A DNA stretch of 64,000 nucleotides from NCBI RefSeq assembly GCF_004194535.1, contig NZ_CP025781.1, positions 806,001-870,000 of the forward strand, given 5' to 3'. The notes below the pieces were generated by a model, which saw only the letters and a list, made by a program, of their open reading frames with translations, did no database searches and was not told the origin of the DNA. Made by a program: the position numbers and the translations under genes. The stretch is from Iodobacter fluviatilis. Lineage in GTDB: Bacteria > Pseudomonadota > Gammaproteobacteria > Burkholderiales > Chitinibacteraceae. Position 1 is the first letter of the stretch. Every line of letters begins with the position of its first letter. Below are positions 17,575 to 26,263 of this stretch, piece by piece.

Positions 17575-18777
17575 TTAAGTAGATAAAGTAGTCATCAAAT
17601 TAAGTAATTGAATGGGATCAACCGGCTTTTGCAAAAAATGCTCCACCCGAGCAATATTAATAGCTGCGCGTAATATGGCCAAATCAGTACTTGCAGTAAT
17701 TAAGATACGCAATGCCTTTGGCTGAATCGCCTTAGCCTTGGCTAAAAACCCAATGCCATCCTCGCCTGGCAATTGGTAATCGCAAATAATGGCCGCAAAC
17801 TGGTGTTGCTCTAACAGCGGTAAAGCAGCTTCAGCGCTATCGGCCAGATATAACTGCAAGGAAAGGGTGGATAAAATATGCTGAATCACCTCCAACATCA
17901 ACGGTTGATCATCAACCACCAACACACACGGTGAGTTTACGGCCCCCTGTAATTGCTTTGGGTCTAGCACACAGGCCTGCCTTAACATGACCTCTAAATC
18001 TGTACTAGAAACAGGGCGTGAAACCCAATAGCCTTGAATCAAATGCGCACCTAACTCCAGCAAAATTTTCGCTTCTTGCTCAGTCTCAACCCCTTCTGCC
18101 AAGGCCTGCATCGATAAGCTACGTGCCAACTGAATAATGGTCGCTACAATCGCTTTATCATGCGCACTATGACTTAGGCCACGCACAAAAGATTGATCAA
18201 TTTTTAGCCGCTCGGCAGGAAAGCGCTTTAAATAACCTAAGTTTGAATAGCCAACACCAAAATCATCAATCGCCAGCACCACGCCTAAAGCCTTTATCTG
18301 GTTAATGATAGCCAAAGCCATTTCTGGATCGCTAATCGATAAGGTTTCGGTGATTTCCAACTCCAAACATTCAGGAGGAATGCCATAGCTAGCCAGCGCA
18401 TCGGCTACACGATCAACAATTGCATCACTTCCCAGCTCCAATGGTGACACATTCACCGCCACCCTCACCCAACCCATACCTGCTTGCTGCCAGCTCAATA
18501 TTTGCTGACAAGCCGCTAACATCACCCACTGGCCTATCTCACAAATCAAGCCCACCTCTTCTGCCATCGAGATAAACTCATCTGGATAAAGCAAACCATA
18601 ATCAGGAGATTGCCAACGTACTAGCGCCTCCACACTCACTAACATGCCGGTACTTAAATCGACTTGAGGTTGGTAATGTAAAACCAATTCATTATGGCTA
18701 ATGGCATAACGAAAACGACTTTCAAGCAAGCGCCGCGAATCTAACTCCTGCTGCATATGCTCAGAGAAGTAGCACAC
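17575..18777 (-). CDS. EAL phosphodiesterase with C-terminal receiver (3' part of split gene)
   Basis: A 400-residue frame. The EAL domain spans about residues 20-260: VSVEALVRWQSP, NVSPLE, LEITETLSI, IDDFGVGYSNLGYLKRFP and LAEGVETE, so metal and c-di-GMP residues look intact. A receiver domain follows at about 283-400 with the acceptor Asp in AIICDYQLPG and Lys in LQKPVDP. The frame starts inside a domain, with no ribosome site, and continues the upstream GGDEF frame if one G is added to an 8-G run at about 18785. It is therefore the downstream part of a single PAS-GGDEF-EAL-REC gene. As part of an H-NOX operon it should hydrolyse c-di-GMP. Confidence 0.85.
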   Translation of the reverse strand: MCYFSEHMQQELDSRRLLESRFRYAISHNELVLHYQPQVDLSTGMLVSVEALVRWQSPDYGLLYPDEFISMAEEVGLICEIGQWVMLAACQQILSWQQAGMGWVRVAVNVSPLELGSDAIVDRVADALASYGIPPECLELEITETLSISDPEMALAIINQIKALGVVLAIDDFGVGYSNLGYLKRFPAERLKIDQSFVRGLSHSAHDKAIVATIIQLARSLSMQALAEGVETEQEAKILLELGAHLIQGYWVSRPVSSTDLEVMLRQACVLDPKQLQGAVNSPCVLVVDDQPLMLEVIQHILSTLSLQLYLADSAEAALPLLEQHQFAAIICDYQLPGEDGIGFLAKAKAIQPKALRILITASTDLAILRAAINIARVEHFLQKPVDPIQLLNLMTTLST

Positions 18778-18826
18778 TGTACTGCCCCCCCCTCTTTAGC
18801 GTGATACATGGCAATATCTGCACGTT

Positions 18827-19732
18827 TTAGCAATGTCTCCGCATCTGAGCCATGCTCAGGGTATTGCGCAGCACCAATGCTTCCCCCATGATTTGATCGA
18901 TTCGTTCCAGCTGAATCGGCTGCAAAATAGCGGCTAAAATGGCCTGTGCCATCTGTAAACGATCCATAGCACAGTGAGTTGGCACCGCCACCACAAACTC
19001 ATCCCCGCCCAACCTTGCAGCCGTTCCTCCTGCTAAAGGTAAGGTTTGTAGCCGCTTGGCAATTTCGCACAGCACCAAGTCGCCTGCAGCATGGCCTTGG
19101 CTATCATTAATAAATTTAAATTTATCTAGATCAATGAAAAATAAACTTAAGCCCATGCCATGCAGCCGTGCAGAGGCAATATGCTGGCTTAGCCGCTCTA
19201 GTAAACGGGCGCGATTAGGTAGACCAGTAAGTACATCGTGGGTGGCTTGATAACGCAGCTGATGATGTAGGCGACGCTGCTCGGACACATCGTGCAAAAT
19301 AATAATACGCACCGGCCGGCCCAAAAATGCACTGCTACCAACAATAATATGCACCGCCGAAAAGCTGCCATCGCCCTTGCGCAACAAGATAGCGGCGTCT
19401 TCTTGCACCCCTTCACTAAGCGGGTCAATCTCATCATCCACCACCATACGCAGCCAATTTAGGCCAATTAAATCCGCCTCTTGAGCAAAACCTAAAATCT
19501 CTGCTGCAGCAGGATTAGCCAGTGAAATTTCACCACTCACCTGTGCCAGCAGCACTGCGCAAGGCATTTTTGATAAGACATCAAAAAACTCCTGCTCTTC
19601 TGCATTGCGCAGCTTTTCATAAGCCAAGCGCAGCGACTCAGTACGCTCTTCAACCAAGCTTTCAGCGTATTGACGTGCTTTTTTTTCACGATCAATGGCA
19701 CGGCGCAGCGCCGCTTCAATTTCATCGCTCAT
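18827..19732 (-). CDS. PAS-GGDEF diguanylate cyclase (5' part of split gene)
   Basis: A 301-residue frame starting 10 bp after the H-NOX gene stop. An N-terminal coiled coil (about 5-50) leads to a PAS domain (about 50-165) and a GGDEF domain with intact active site RLGGDEFVV near 246. No RxxD inhibitory site is visible upstream of it. The frame leaves the GGDEF fold after DQIMGE; adding one G to the 5-G run at about 18890 restores GSIGAAQYPEHGSDAETLLK and RADIAMYHAKEGG, the normal GGDEF end, which then runs into the EAL frame after a second G-run correction. Pairing with H-NOX makes it an H-NOX-associated c-di-GMP enzyme. Confidence 0.85.
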   Translation of the reverse strand: MSDEIEAALRRAIDREKKARQYAESLVEERTESLRLAYEKLRNAEEQEFFDVLSKMPCAVLLAQVSGEISLANPAAAEILGFAQEADLIGLNWLRMVVDDEIDPLSEGVQEDAAILLRKGDGSFSAVHIIVGSSAFLGRPVRIIILHDVSEQRRLHHQLRYQATHDVLTGLPNRARLLERLSQHIASARLHGMGLSLFFIDLDKFKFINDSQGHAAGDLVLCEIAKRLQTLPLAGGTAARLGGDEFVVAVPTHCAMDRLQMAQAILAAILQPIQLERIDQIMGEALVLRNTLSMAQMRRHC

Positions 19733-19742
19733 GATTTAAGGC

Positions 19743-20288
19743 CTAAAGTGAACACACCCTAAACTCCGTCACCTGTAGCTCGCCCTCATCCGCAAAATCA
19801 CGGCGTATCACGGTGGCCTGACCACCGTAGTGCGTAATACAGCCTTCAATCATGCCCAGTGCTAGATCTGCTAAATGGCGGCGAGAACGATAGCGCAATA
19901 GCAAAGAACCATCACTCGCCCTCTCGGTTTCTAGCATTGGTAAATCTGCATCAGGGTAAATTCTGCGGACCTCCACATGAATCTGTCCCTCGATACTCTC
20001 CAAAAAGGTATATACATCGGGCATAGAGCGAAGTAATTCTGAGCGCTGCGCGATGAGTCGGCCAAATAAATGCTGGCCAAATGCTCGAACTAAATCAGGA
20101 GCAGGCGTGCCACAGCGCGCTGATAATGCCTGTACCAAGGCAAACATTTCATGAAAATCATAATACCCAGCCGCCGTATAAGCGCCACCAGAAGGCGGAT
20201 TAGCCGCTGTAATCATTTCATCGACAGCCACAATCCCCTGTACAGACTCAACAAAATCCATAAACTCATTGAAAACAATCCCTTTCAT
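19743..20288 (-). CDS. hnoX: H-NOX heme nitric-oxide sensor
   Basis: A 181-residue protein starting MKGIVFNEF, the standard H-NOX length. Counting from this start, the proximal heme ligand is H104 (IEGQIHVEVRR), the heme-distorting proline P117, and the heme-propionate motif Y133-S135-R137 (YRSRR). All are offset by exactly two from H102, P115, Y131, S133 and R135 of the well-studied Thermoanaerobacter protein. The oxygen-stabilising distal Tyr140 corresponds to Leu142 here, which predicts NO selectivity over O2. The ATG at 20288 is chosen over an upstream in-frame ATG at 20345 because GGAG lies 8 nt upstream. It sits 10 bp before the GGDEF gene and probably regulates it. Confidence 0.9.
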   Translation of the reverse strand: MKGIVFNEFMDFVESVQGIVAVDEMITAANPPSGGAYTAAGYYDFHEMFALVQALSARCGTPAPDLVRAFGQHLFGRLIAQRSELLRSMPDVYTFLESIEGQIHVEVRRIYPDADLPMLETERASDGSLLLRYRSRRHLADLALGMIEGCITHYGGQATVIRRDFADEGELQVTEFRVCSL

Positions 20289-20513
20289 GACGTTGCTCCA
20301 TTGCTGAATCTGTCCCCTCAATTGCTCAGCATGGATGAGAAACAAAACAAGTTCAAACCTTACCTATAAATATCAACGATATACGAACAAGCAAGCGCTA
20401 AACGTTCTAAAAGTGATGACTCACTATTTATTAAAATACGCTCAACAAAGACGGCTTTGACACAAGATGATTTTATTAAAAATAATTTAATCAGTTATAC
20501 ATCAGAAAAAAAC

Positions 20514-21575
20514 TCACAGAGGTTCATCGTGCTGAATACGCTTTAATTTTTTTTTAGGACGGGGGTCAAAGTAATTAGGTTGCAAACGAATAAATAATAA
20601 AGTGCCCATCCCAGATAATACGCAGGCAATAATGGTGTTTTCAACCCGTGCCCGTACCAAGGAATGATGCTCCCCACCAAAATCAAGCAACACCATCACT
20701 AGTGCCGTAATAGGAATCACCGCCAACCAATAATTACGTTCTAAAAATATGGGCGTGATTGCCGCTAATACTACGACCATCGCCGCCAATTGCCATTCGG
20801 CTTTAAAAAAATACAGCATACCCCAGCCTAATAAAGCACCCAATATTGAGCCAAATAGACGCTGCACCATTCTATCAATAGTGAGTTTATTATCGTAAAC
20901 CGTTACCAGCACCACGGTTAAAGGCACCCAATAAGCGCGTTCTAACCCCAAGCCATAGCCAATTAAATAGGCAAGGACCACTTTGGCGGCAAAATAAAAG
21001 GCAAAAATAGAATTATTATGCGAACGACGTAAAATACGGCTCATTGCCTCAAACAACATTGGGCCATTTTTTTGCTCAGGCGCACGAAACAGACAGCGGT
21101 CCAATAACACGGAAAAAATACCCGACATACCGCCAATCAATAAATACGTGCCGGCTAATGGCGATAAATGGGGTGCGCTATCGCCAAATAAAAAAGCAAT
21201 GAGCCAGTATTTACTCATCATTTCAACTGAATTGCCCGCGCCTTGCAGCCAGCCGGTAAAAACAGCAAATGCCAATAAAAACGCTAATGGTGCCCCTTGC
21301 ACATAATGCCCCGCCACTCCTGCAATCCCTGCCAGCAGCATGCCTACGGTCATATACATCATCACGGTAATTCGCTCCGAGGTATTGCCACCGTTATCCA
21401 CAAACATGGTATAGAAACCGGCCACCGCACCATATACTGCAGGTAAAAACTCACCTCTGAATAGGGCAATCGCCAAGGGTAAGCCAACCGCAATCATCAC
21501 GCGCAATACCCGTCGCCAAGGAATACCTTGCTGCGGTTTTTTTATGGCTAGCATCTGAACAAGCTGAGTATGCAT
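20514..21575 (-). CDS. FUSC-like inner-membrane protein
   Basis: A protein of about 353 residues with two blocks of hydrophobic helices, roughly residues 15-150 and 190-330, in the layout of FUSC or aromatic-acid-exporter membrane domains (repeated YWVPLTVVLVTVYDN and WLAVIPITALVMVLL segments). The soluble C-terminal half of larger family members is absent. An ATG at 21575, preceded by AAAGGGCG, is preferred to the upstream ATG at 21626. Transport of small hydrophobic or aromatic compounds is possible, but the substrate is not known. It stands alone, with no hlyD-like or outer-membrane partner. Confidence 0.7.
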   Translation of the reverse strand: MHTQLVQMLAIKKPQQGIPWRRVLRVMIAVGLPLAIALFRGEFLPAVYGAVAGFYTMFVDNGGNTSERITVMMYMTVGMLLAGIAGVAGHYVQGAPLAFLLAFAVFTGWLQGAGNSVEMMSKYWLIAFLFGDSAPHLSPLAGTYLLIGGMSGIFSVLLDRCLFRAPEQKNGPMLFEAMSRILRRSHNNSIFAFYFAAKVVLAYLIGYGLGLERAYWVPLTVVLVTVYDNKLTIDRMVQRLFGSILGALLGWGMLYFFKAEWQLAAMVVVLAAITPIFLERNYWLAVIPITALVMVLLDFGGEHHSLVRARVENTIIACVLSGMGTLLFIRLQPNYFDPRPKKKLKRIQHDEPL

Positions 21576-21760
21576 ACATCGCCCTTTAGATAAGGAGCAG
21601 GATTCTACTGCTGTTTGCTTATGCACCCTTGCGGTAAAAAATCACACCATATCTATCAGCGGGCATTAAGCCTAGCTATCAATACCGCAAGCTCATACTT
21701 TAGCTGGCTAGCTCGCCAAGCTTGGTTTTTACGGGCGAGTAATATCTGCCAACTGGCGAT

Positions 21761-22156
21761 TTAATCTTCGCGAAACTCAATCGATACCGAGTTAATACAA
21801 TAGCGCTCACCGCTTGGTAGTGGCCCATCCGGAAAAACATGCCCCAGATGCGCATCGCAGCTACTGCAGCGTACTTCCACCCGAATCATGCCGTGGCTAC
21901 CATCCCTTATTCGCTGGATACTTGACCCTGCGGCCTCGGCCCAAAAACTAGGCCAACCGCAGCCGGCATCAAACTTGCGCTCGGATTCAAATAACAAAGC
22001 ACCGCAGCAAATGCAGTGATACTTGCCACGATTTGACTGGCGGTAGTGCTCACCAGAAAAAGGCCGCTCCGTGCCGCCCTCCCGTGTTACGCGATACTGC
22101 TCGGCAGAAAGTTGCTCACGCCACTCGCTATCACTTTTCTTTACTTTTCCTTCCAT
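21761..22156 (-). CDS. msrB: Peptide methionine-(R)-S-oxide reductase
   Basis: Reduces methionine-R-sulfoxide in proteins, using thioredoxin. The 131-residue protein is a full single MsrB domain with both zinc pairs (CICCG near 47 and CSSC near 96), the GCGWPSFW loop and the catalytic Cys in GERYCINS near 119. The gene starts directly after the stop of the alpha/beta hydrolase gene on the same strand, so the two form an operon by position. Confidence 0.95.
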   Translation of the reverse strand: MEGKVKKSDSEWREQLSAEQYRVTREGGTERPFSGEHYRQSNRGKYHCICCGALLFESERKFDAGCGWPSFWAEAAGSSIQRIRDGSHGMIRVEVRCSSCDAHLGHVFPDGPLPSGERYCINSVSIEFRED

Positions 22157-22969
22157 TTAATCCTCCGGATAATTTTGCGTTAACCACGCCAAGACTCTCT
22201 CGGCAACGATATTCTGTTGATAATCGGCCATCATGGCATGGCCACAATCGGCAATCATCTCAGCTTGAGCATTCCAAGCTGTTGCACAAGCATAGATATC
22301 GCTCGGTGGAATCAGCTGATCATCGCCTGCTCCCAGCACCAAACATGGCAATTTAGGGCAGTTTAATCCAGCAAAAGGATGTGGAATCGCCATTTCGGTG
22401 AGCGCACGCATCGATTCAGGCTGCGCTCTTGCCGCAAAATGATCCACCATCGCTCGATCTGTTTTTGACGAAAACAGCAGCTCACGTACAAAGCTTGGGT
22501 TGCCGGCAGCAGCCGCACCCTGCCATTGAAACTGGCTTAAATTCCACAATAAACTAGGGGATGCCGTTAGCAAATGGGCAAAAGAGGCCGCTACGCCATA
22601 AGGTGCAACGCTCGCCAAGAGTACTAAACCCGCTAGCTTGGTTTCTTTAGCCACCCTTTGCGCCACCAAGCCCCCCATAGAGTGCCCCATTAAAATAGGC
22701 GGCTCGGGCAAATCGGCAATAATGGATAAAATATCTTTTACATAATCATCAATACCAAAATGGTCTAGCTTTTCTCTCCCCATACTGCCAGCATGCCCGC
22801 GTAAACTGGGCGCAATCACATCAAAGCCCGCAGCGGTAAAATAAGGCAGAAAAGAGACTTCCCAACACCAAGATCCAGCGTAAGCGCCGTGAATCATGAG
22901 TAAAGGCGGTGCCTGATTGCGTTTTTTTACTGCCGCAGCCTTTAAAATCTCAAGGGTATAAACGCTCAT
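22157..22969 (-). CDS. Alpha/beta-fold hydrolase
   Basis: A 270-residue alpha/beta hydrolase. The oxyanion region LMIHGAYAGSWCWE near 23, nucleophile elbow GHSMGGLVA near 96, acid site region VLGAGDDQLIP near 212 and catalytic His in DCGHAMM near 241 are all visible. There is no signal peptide, so it acts in the cytoplasm. The substrate is unknown; lysophospholipase-like or ester hydrolase activity is the general expectation. Its stop is adjacent to the msrB start, suggesting co-expression. Confidence 0.85.
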   Translation of the reverse strand: MSVYTLEILKAAAVKKRNQAPPLLMIHGAYAGSWCWEVSFLPYFTAAGFDVIAPSLRGHAGSMGREKLDHFGIDDYVKDILSIIADLPEPPILMGHSMGGLVAQRVAKETKLAGLVLLASVAPYGVAASFAHLLTASPSLLWNLSQFQWQGAAAAGNPSFVRELLFSSKTDRAMVDHFAARAQPESMRALTEMAIPHPFAGLNCPKLPCLVLGAGDDQLIPPSDIYACATAWNAQAEMIADCGHAMMADYQQNIVAERVLAWLTQNYPED

Positions 22970-23193
22970 GTAGTTATTATTCCTAACGCTGAACAGACCA
23001 TAAAAAAACCATTACAGCTGACGCATACACCTTTGTGGCAATGGCTAAGGCTAAGGCTTGCAGCCTACCTCATTCAAATACACAAAATAATATACCCACG
23101 CTACAAACTGCTTAAATGGAGAACGTGCACTAAACAACCATGATTCAATGGCCTATTAAACTAAAGCAGCACTTCATTCATTAAGGATCCGTG

Positions 23194-23529
23194 ATGCCCT
23201 ATATTTCCCGTGACCCAAATGGCCAAATTACCGCCATTTTTCGTGACGCTAGCCCAGAGGCTAACCAATTCATTCCGCAAAATGCGCCAGAGCTACTGAG
23301 CTTTATCGGCGCGCCAGCCAATACAGAGCTATTCCACTCACTTGATAGTGATTTGATTCGCGTGATTGAAGACGTGATTGACGCACTAATCCATAAAAAA
23401 TTACTGCTGCTAACTGATCTTCCTGCCGAAGCTCAGACCAAGATTTTAGCGAGACGTAACCTAAGGCAAAACTTGCCACAGAGTAGCAGCATCCTCGCAC
23501 CTAGAGATGGTTTAATTTGGGGCGAATAA
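23194..23529 (+). CDS. Conserved hypothetical protein
   Basis: A protein of about 111 residues with no membrane segment or known catalytic motif. It reads PYISRDPNGQITAIF near the N-terminus and an amphipathic helical centre (LIRVIEDVIDALIHKKLLLLTDLP). An ATG at 23194 with AAGGA upstream is a better start than the GTG at 23191. Codon use resembles the neighbours, so it is likely real. Function unknown. Element B lies 62 bp downstream. Confidence 0.6.
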   Translation: MPYISRDPNGQITAIFRDASPEANQFIPQNAPELLSFIGAPANTELFHSLDSDLIRVIEDVIDALIHKKLLLLTDLPAEAQTKILARRNLRQNLPQSSSILAPRDGLIWGE

Positions 23530-23591
23530 GATTGTCTTTGCCGCAATGCAACAAACACCGCATTGCTAGCAGCTAAGTGCCTGCTGCCAAA

Positions 23592-23862
23592 CTAGAGTCT
23601 GTTGACGTTTCATTCACGGCTGCGTTTGGCCCAGTTTTGGAGCTGAACAAGGAGAAAATTGCGACATGCTACGAGTACCATGAGCGATTTTTAACGCCGA
23701 GCAGCCCCAAAAAGGGGCTAAACCCGAAGGGCTGTGCCGGAAAATGGCCATTCACTGCGTGATGCTCCTCGACAATAACCCGTTATTGCCTTCGTCACAT
23801 GCCTTATGCCTGGCCGTTTTCCGGCTCAGCGCAATGGTGAATGAAACATCAACAGACCCTAG
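23592..23862 (-). repeat. Element B, copy 1 (full length)
   Basis: A 271-bp element with terminal inverted repeats of about 25 bp; they read CTGTTGACGTTTCATTCAC from the left and CTGTTGATGTTTCATTCAC from the right, flanked by CTAG. It has no transposase. Short open frames inside are not credible genes. Related sequence is at 51830 (reverse orientation) and a 38-bp end fragment lies in ypfJ at 42146. It sits 28 bp ahead of the htpG promoter -35 box. Confidence 0.8.
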
Positions 23863-23889
23863 AGATAACGCAATCAAATTGACTGAGCT

Positions 23890-23917
23890 CTTGAAGCGCC
23901 AGAAGCTGTCCCCATTT
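23890..23917 (+). promoter_or_regulatory. Heat-shock (sigma-32) promoter of htpG
   Basis: CTTGAAG (23890-23896) and CCCCATTT (23910-23917) are separated by 13 bp, which matches the sigma-32 consensus CTTGAA / CCCCATNT and spacing. The htpG start is 40 bp downstream. The motif is direct; use by RpoH is inferred. Confidence 0.85.
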
Positions 23918-23956
23918 AGAACAGCATCACCGTTCACTTATTAAAAGAGCATCTTC

Positions 23957-25858
23957 ATGGCAAAAGAAACATTAGGCTTCCAAACCGAAGTTAAACAGCT
24001 CTTGCAGCTGATGATCCACTCTCTCTACTCTAACAAAGAGATTTTCCTGCGTGAGCTGATCTCCAATGCATCAGACGCATGCGACAAGCTGCGTTTTGAA
24101 GCACTGAACGACGCAAGCCTGTATGGGGATGATAGCGAGCTGAAGATCAGCCTTTCCTTCGATAAAGAAGCGCGTACCCTTACTCTAAATGACAACGGGA
24201 TCGGCATGAGCCGTGATGAAGTCGTCAAGAATATCGGTACCATTGCCCGCTCTGGCACCAAAGAATTCTTTGGCAAACTCTCTGGTGATGCGCAGAAAGA
24301 TGCCAACTTAATTGGCCAGTTTGGTGTGGGCTTTTACTCCGCCTTTATTGTGGCCGATAAAGTGACCCTCACCTCCCGCCGCGCAGGTGAAAGCACCGCT
24401 ACACAGTGGGAATCCGCAGGCGATGGTGAATTTACGCTAGAAGAAGTCGCAAAAGAAGGCCGTGGTACAGAAATTATCCTGCACCTAAAAGAAGGCGAAG
24501 ACGAGTATCTATCGGATTGGAGCCTACGCTCGATTATCCGCAAATACTCTGACCACATCACCCTGCCCATTTTCATGCCTAAAACAGCAGGCTACGATGC
24601 AGAAGGCAATGTCACCCCTGCAGAAGGCGTTGAGGCCGTTAACCAAGCCTCCGCACTGTGGGCGCGTGCTAAGTCAGACATCACGGACGAGCAATACACC
24701 GAATTCTACAAACACGTATCACACGATTTTGAAGCGCCATTGGCGTGGAGCCATGCCCGCGTTGAAGGTAAGCAGGAATATACCGAGCTGCTGTATATCC
24801 CTCAGCGTGCGCCATTTGATCTGCACGACCGCGAACGCCGCCACGGCATCAAGCTCTACGTTCGCCGCGTATTTATTATGGAAGACGCAGAAAAACTGCT
24901 GCCACAATACCTACGCTTTGTCCGTGGCCTGATCGACAGCAGCAACTTACCGCTGAATGTGAGCCGTGAAATTCTGCAACACAGCAAAGATATCGAGCAG
25001 ATTAAGCAAGGTTGTGTGAAGAAAGTACTGGGCTTACTCGAATCTATGGCCAACTCTGACGATGCGACCGAGCAAGCTAAATACACGACATTCTGGGAGC
25101 AGTTTGGCCGCGTTATGAAAGAAGGCGTTGCCGAAGACTTTGCCAATAAAGACCGCGTGGCTGGCTTGCTACGCTTTGCTTCATCACACAGCGATAGCAC
25201 CGAGCAAAATGTCAGCCTTGCAGCCTATGTGGGCCGCATGAAAGAAGGCCAAGACAAGATCTACTTTATTACTGCTGACAGCTTTGCCGCCGCAAAAAAT
25301 AGCCCGCACCTTGAAGTCTTCCGCAAGAAAGGCATTGAAGTGTTACTGATGAGCGAGCGCGTTGACGAATGGATGATCTCTGGCTTAACCGAATTTGACG
25401 GCAAGAAACTGCAATCCGTTACCAAGGGTGAGTTAGATCTTTCTCAGTTTGAAAACGAAGAAGAAAAGCAGCAACAAGAAGCCGCCGCCAGCGAACTAAA
25501 AGACGTGCTGGACAAAGTAAAAGCCGTATTGGGCGATAAAGTAAAAGACGTGCGCGTTACCAATCGCCTCACCGATAGCCCAGCTTGCATCGTGGTAGAA
25601 AACCAAGATATGAGTGCCAACCTTGAACGCCTCTTAAAATCTGCAGGACAAGATGTTAAGGGCAGCAAGCCGATTCTGGAAATCAACCCAGATCATATGC
25701 TGGTGAAAAAACTGAAAGCCGAACTAGAAGGTGAACGTTTTGGTGACTGGACGGAGCTACTGTTTGACCAAGCTCAGCTAGCCGAAGGCGCACAGCTAGA
25801 TGACCCTGCCAGCTTTGTTAAACGCCTGAATAGCTTGATGATGTCAGTTGTGGCATAA
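23957..25858 (+). CDS. htpG: Molecular chaperone HtpG (Hsp90)
   Basis: A 633-residue cytoplasmic Hsp90 homologue, of normal length. The N-terminal GHKL ATPase domain holds [24 protein letters not shown] and [11 protein letters not shown]; the middle domain has the conserved Arg region [23 protein letters not shown] near 330; the C-terminal dimer domain ends near residue 625. It folds or stabilises client proteins during stress. It has its own sigma-32 promoter and ends at a strong hairpin, so it is a single-gene unit. Confidence 0.97.
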   Translation: MAKETLGFQTEVKQLLQLMIHSLYSNKEIFLRELISNASDACDKLRFEALNDASLYGDDSELKISLSFDKEARTLTLNDNGIGMSRDEVVKNIGTIARSGTKEFFGKLSGDAQKDANLIGQFGVGFYSAFIVADKVTLTSRRAGESTATQWESAGDGEFTLEEVAKEGRGTEIILHLKEGEDEYLSDWSLRSIIRKYSDHITLPIFMPKTAGYDAEGNVTPAEGVEAVNQASALWARAKSDITDEQYTEFYKHVSHDFEAPLAWSHARVEGKQEYTELLYIPQRAPFDLHDRERRHGIKLYVRRVFIMEDAEKLLPQYLRFVRGLIDSSNLPLNVSREILQHSKDIEQIKQGCVKKVLGLLESMANSDDATEQAKYTTFWEQFGRVMKEGVAEDFANKDRVAGLLRFASSHSDSTEQNVSLAAYVGRMKEGQDKIYFITADSFAAAKNSPHLEVFRKKGIEVLLMSERVDEWMISGLTEFDGKKLQSVTKGELDLSQFENEEEKQQQEAAASELKDVLDKVKAVLGDKVKDVRVTNRLTDSPACIVVENQDMSANLERLLKSAGQDVKGSKPILEINPDHMLVKKLKAELEGERFGDWTELLFDQAQLAEGAQLDDPASFVKRLNSLMMSVVA

Positions 25859-25867
25859 GCGGTTTTA

Positions 25868-25904
25868 AACAACAAAGGCCAGCGTAATGCTGGCCTTTGT
25901 TGTT
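25868..25904 (+). terminator. Hairpin after htpG
   Basis: A 16-bp perfect stem (AACAACAAAGGCCAGC paired with its complement) with a 5-nt loop GTAAT directly follows the htpG stop. There is no long T tract after it, so termination may rely on the very stable stem with its internal TTTGTTGTT. Confidence 0.75.
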
Positions 25905-26026
25905 GATGGTGCATGCTATACAGCTGCAATTCAACATGATTACCATCGGCTATTTCCCCGCTGACGGCCAATATCAAGTAGGCTACAGCCGCCAACTGGC
26001 AGATAGCATGTTAGGGAGTACACCCC

Positions 26027-26164
26027 ATGGCCAAAGGTCAAGTACGTAGTAATCGTGAAACAAAGAAACCAAAGAAAGAAAAAACAGCCACAGTGCCTGT
26101 ATCCACCTTCGCAAATGCAGCGGCTCAAGCCAATGCGCAGATTAACGAAGCAAAAAAGAAGTAG
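26027..26164 (+). CDS. Small Lys-rich protein, 45 residues
   Basis: An ATG at 26027 with GGGAG 8-9 nt upstream opens a 45-codon frame, MAKGQVRSNRETKKPKKEK at the N-terminus and an Ala/Gln-rich tail ending EAKKK. The basic N-terminus with MAKGQ.RSNRE recurs in short uncharacterised proteobacterial proteins. It is followed by a good terminator at 26215. A ribosome-binding site, terminator and sensible composition support a real gene; the function is unknown. Confidence 0.65.
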   Translation: MAKGQVRSNRETKKPKKEKTATVPVSTFANAAAQANAQINEAKKK

Positions 26165-26214
26165 GCTTTACTCCAACTACCTAAGGTAGCTACGTAAATT
26201 AGCCAATACAAATA

Positions 26215-26251
26215 AAATGGCCGTTCTCCTAAGGGGAACAGCCATTTTTTT
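26215..26251 (+). terminator. Rho-independent terminator
   Basis: The stem AAATGGC-GTTCTCC pairs with GGGGAAC-GCCATTT and is followed by seven T residues. It serves the small plus-strand gene. The mirror strand could also stop the convergent gene that ends at 26264. Confidence 0.85.
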
Positions 26252-26263
26252 GTGCGCTAAATA

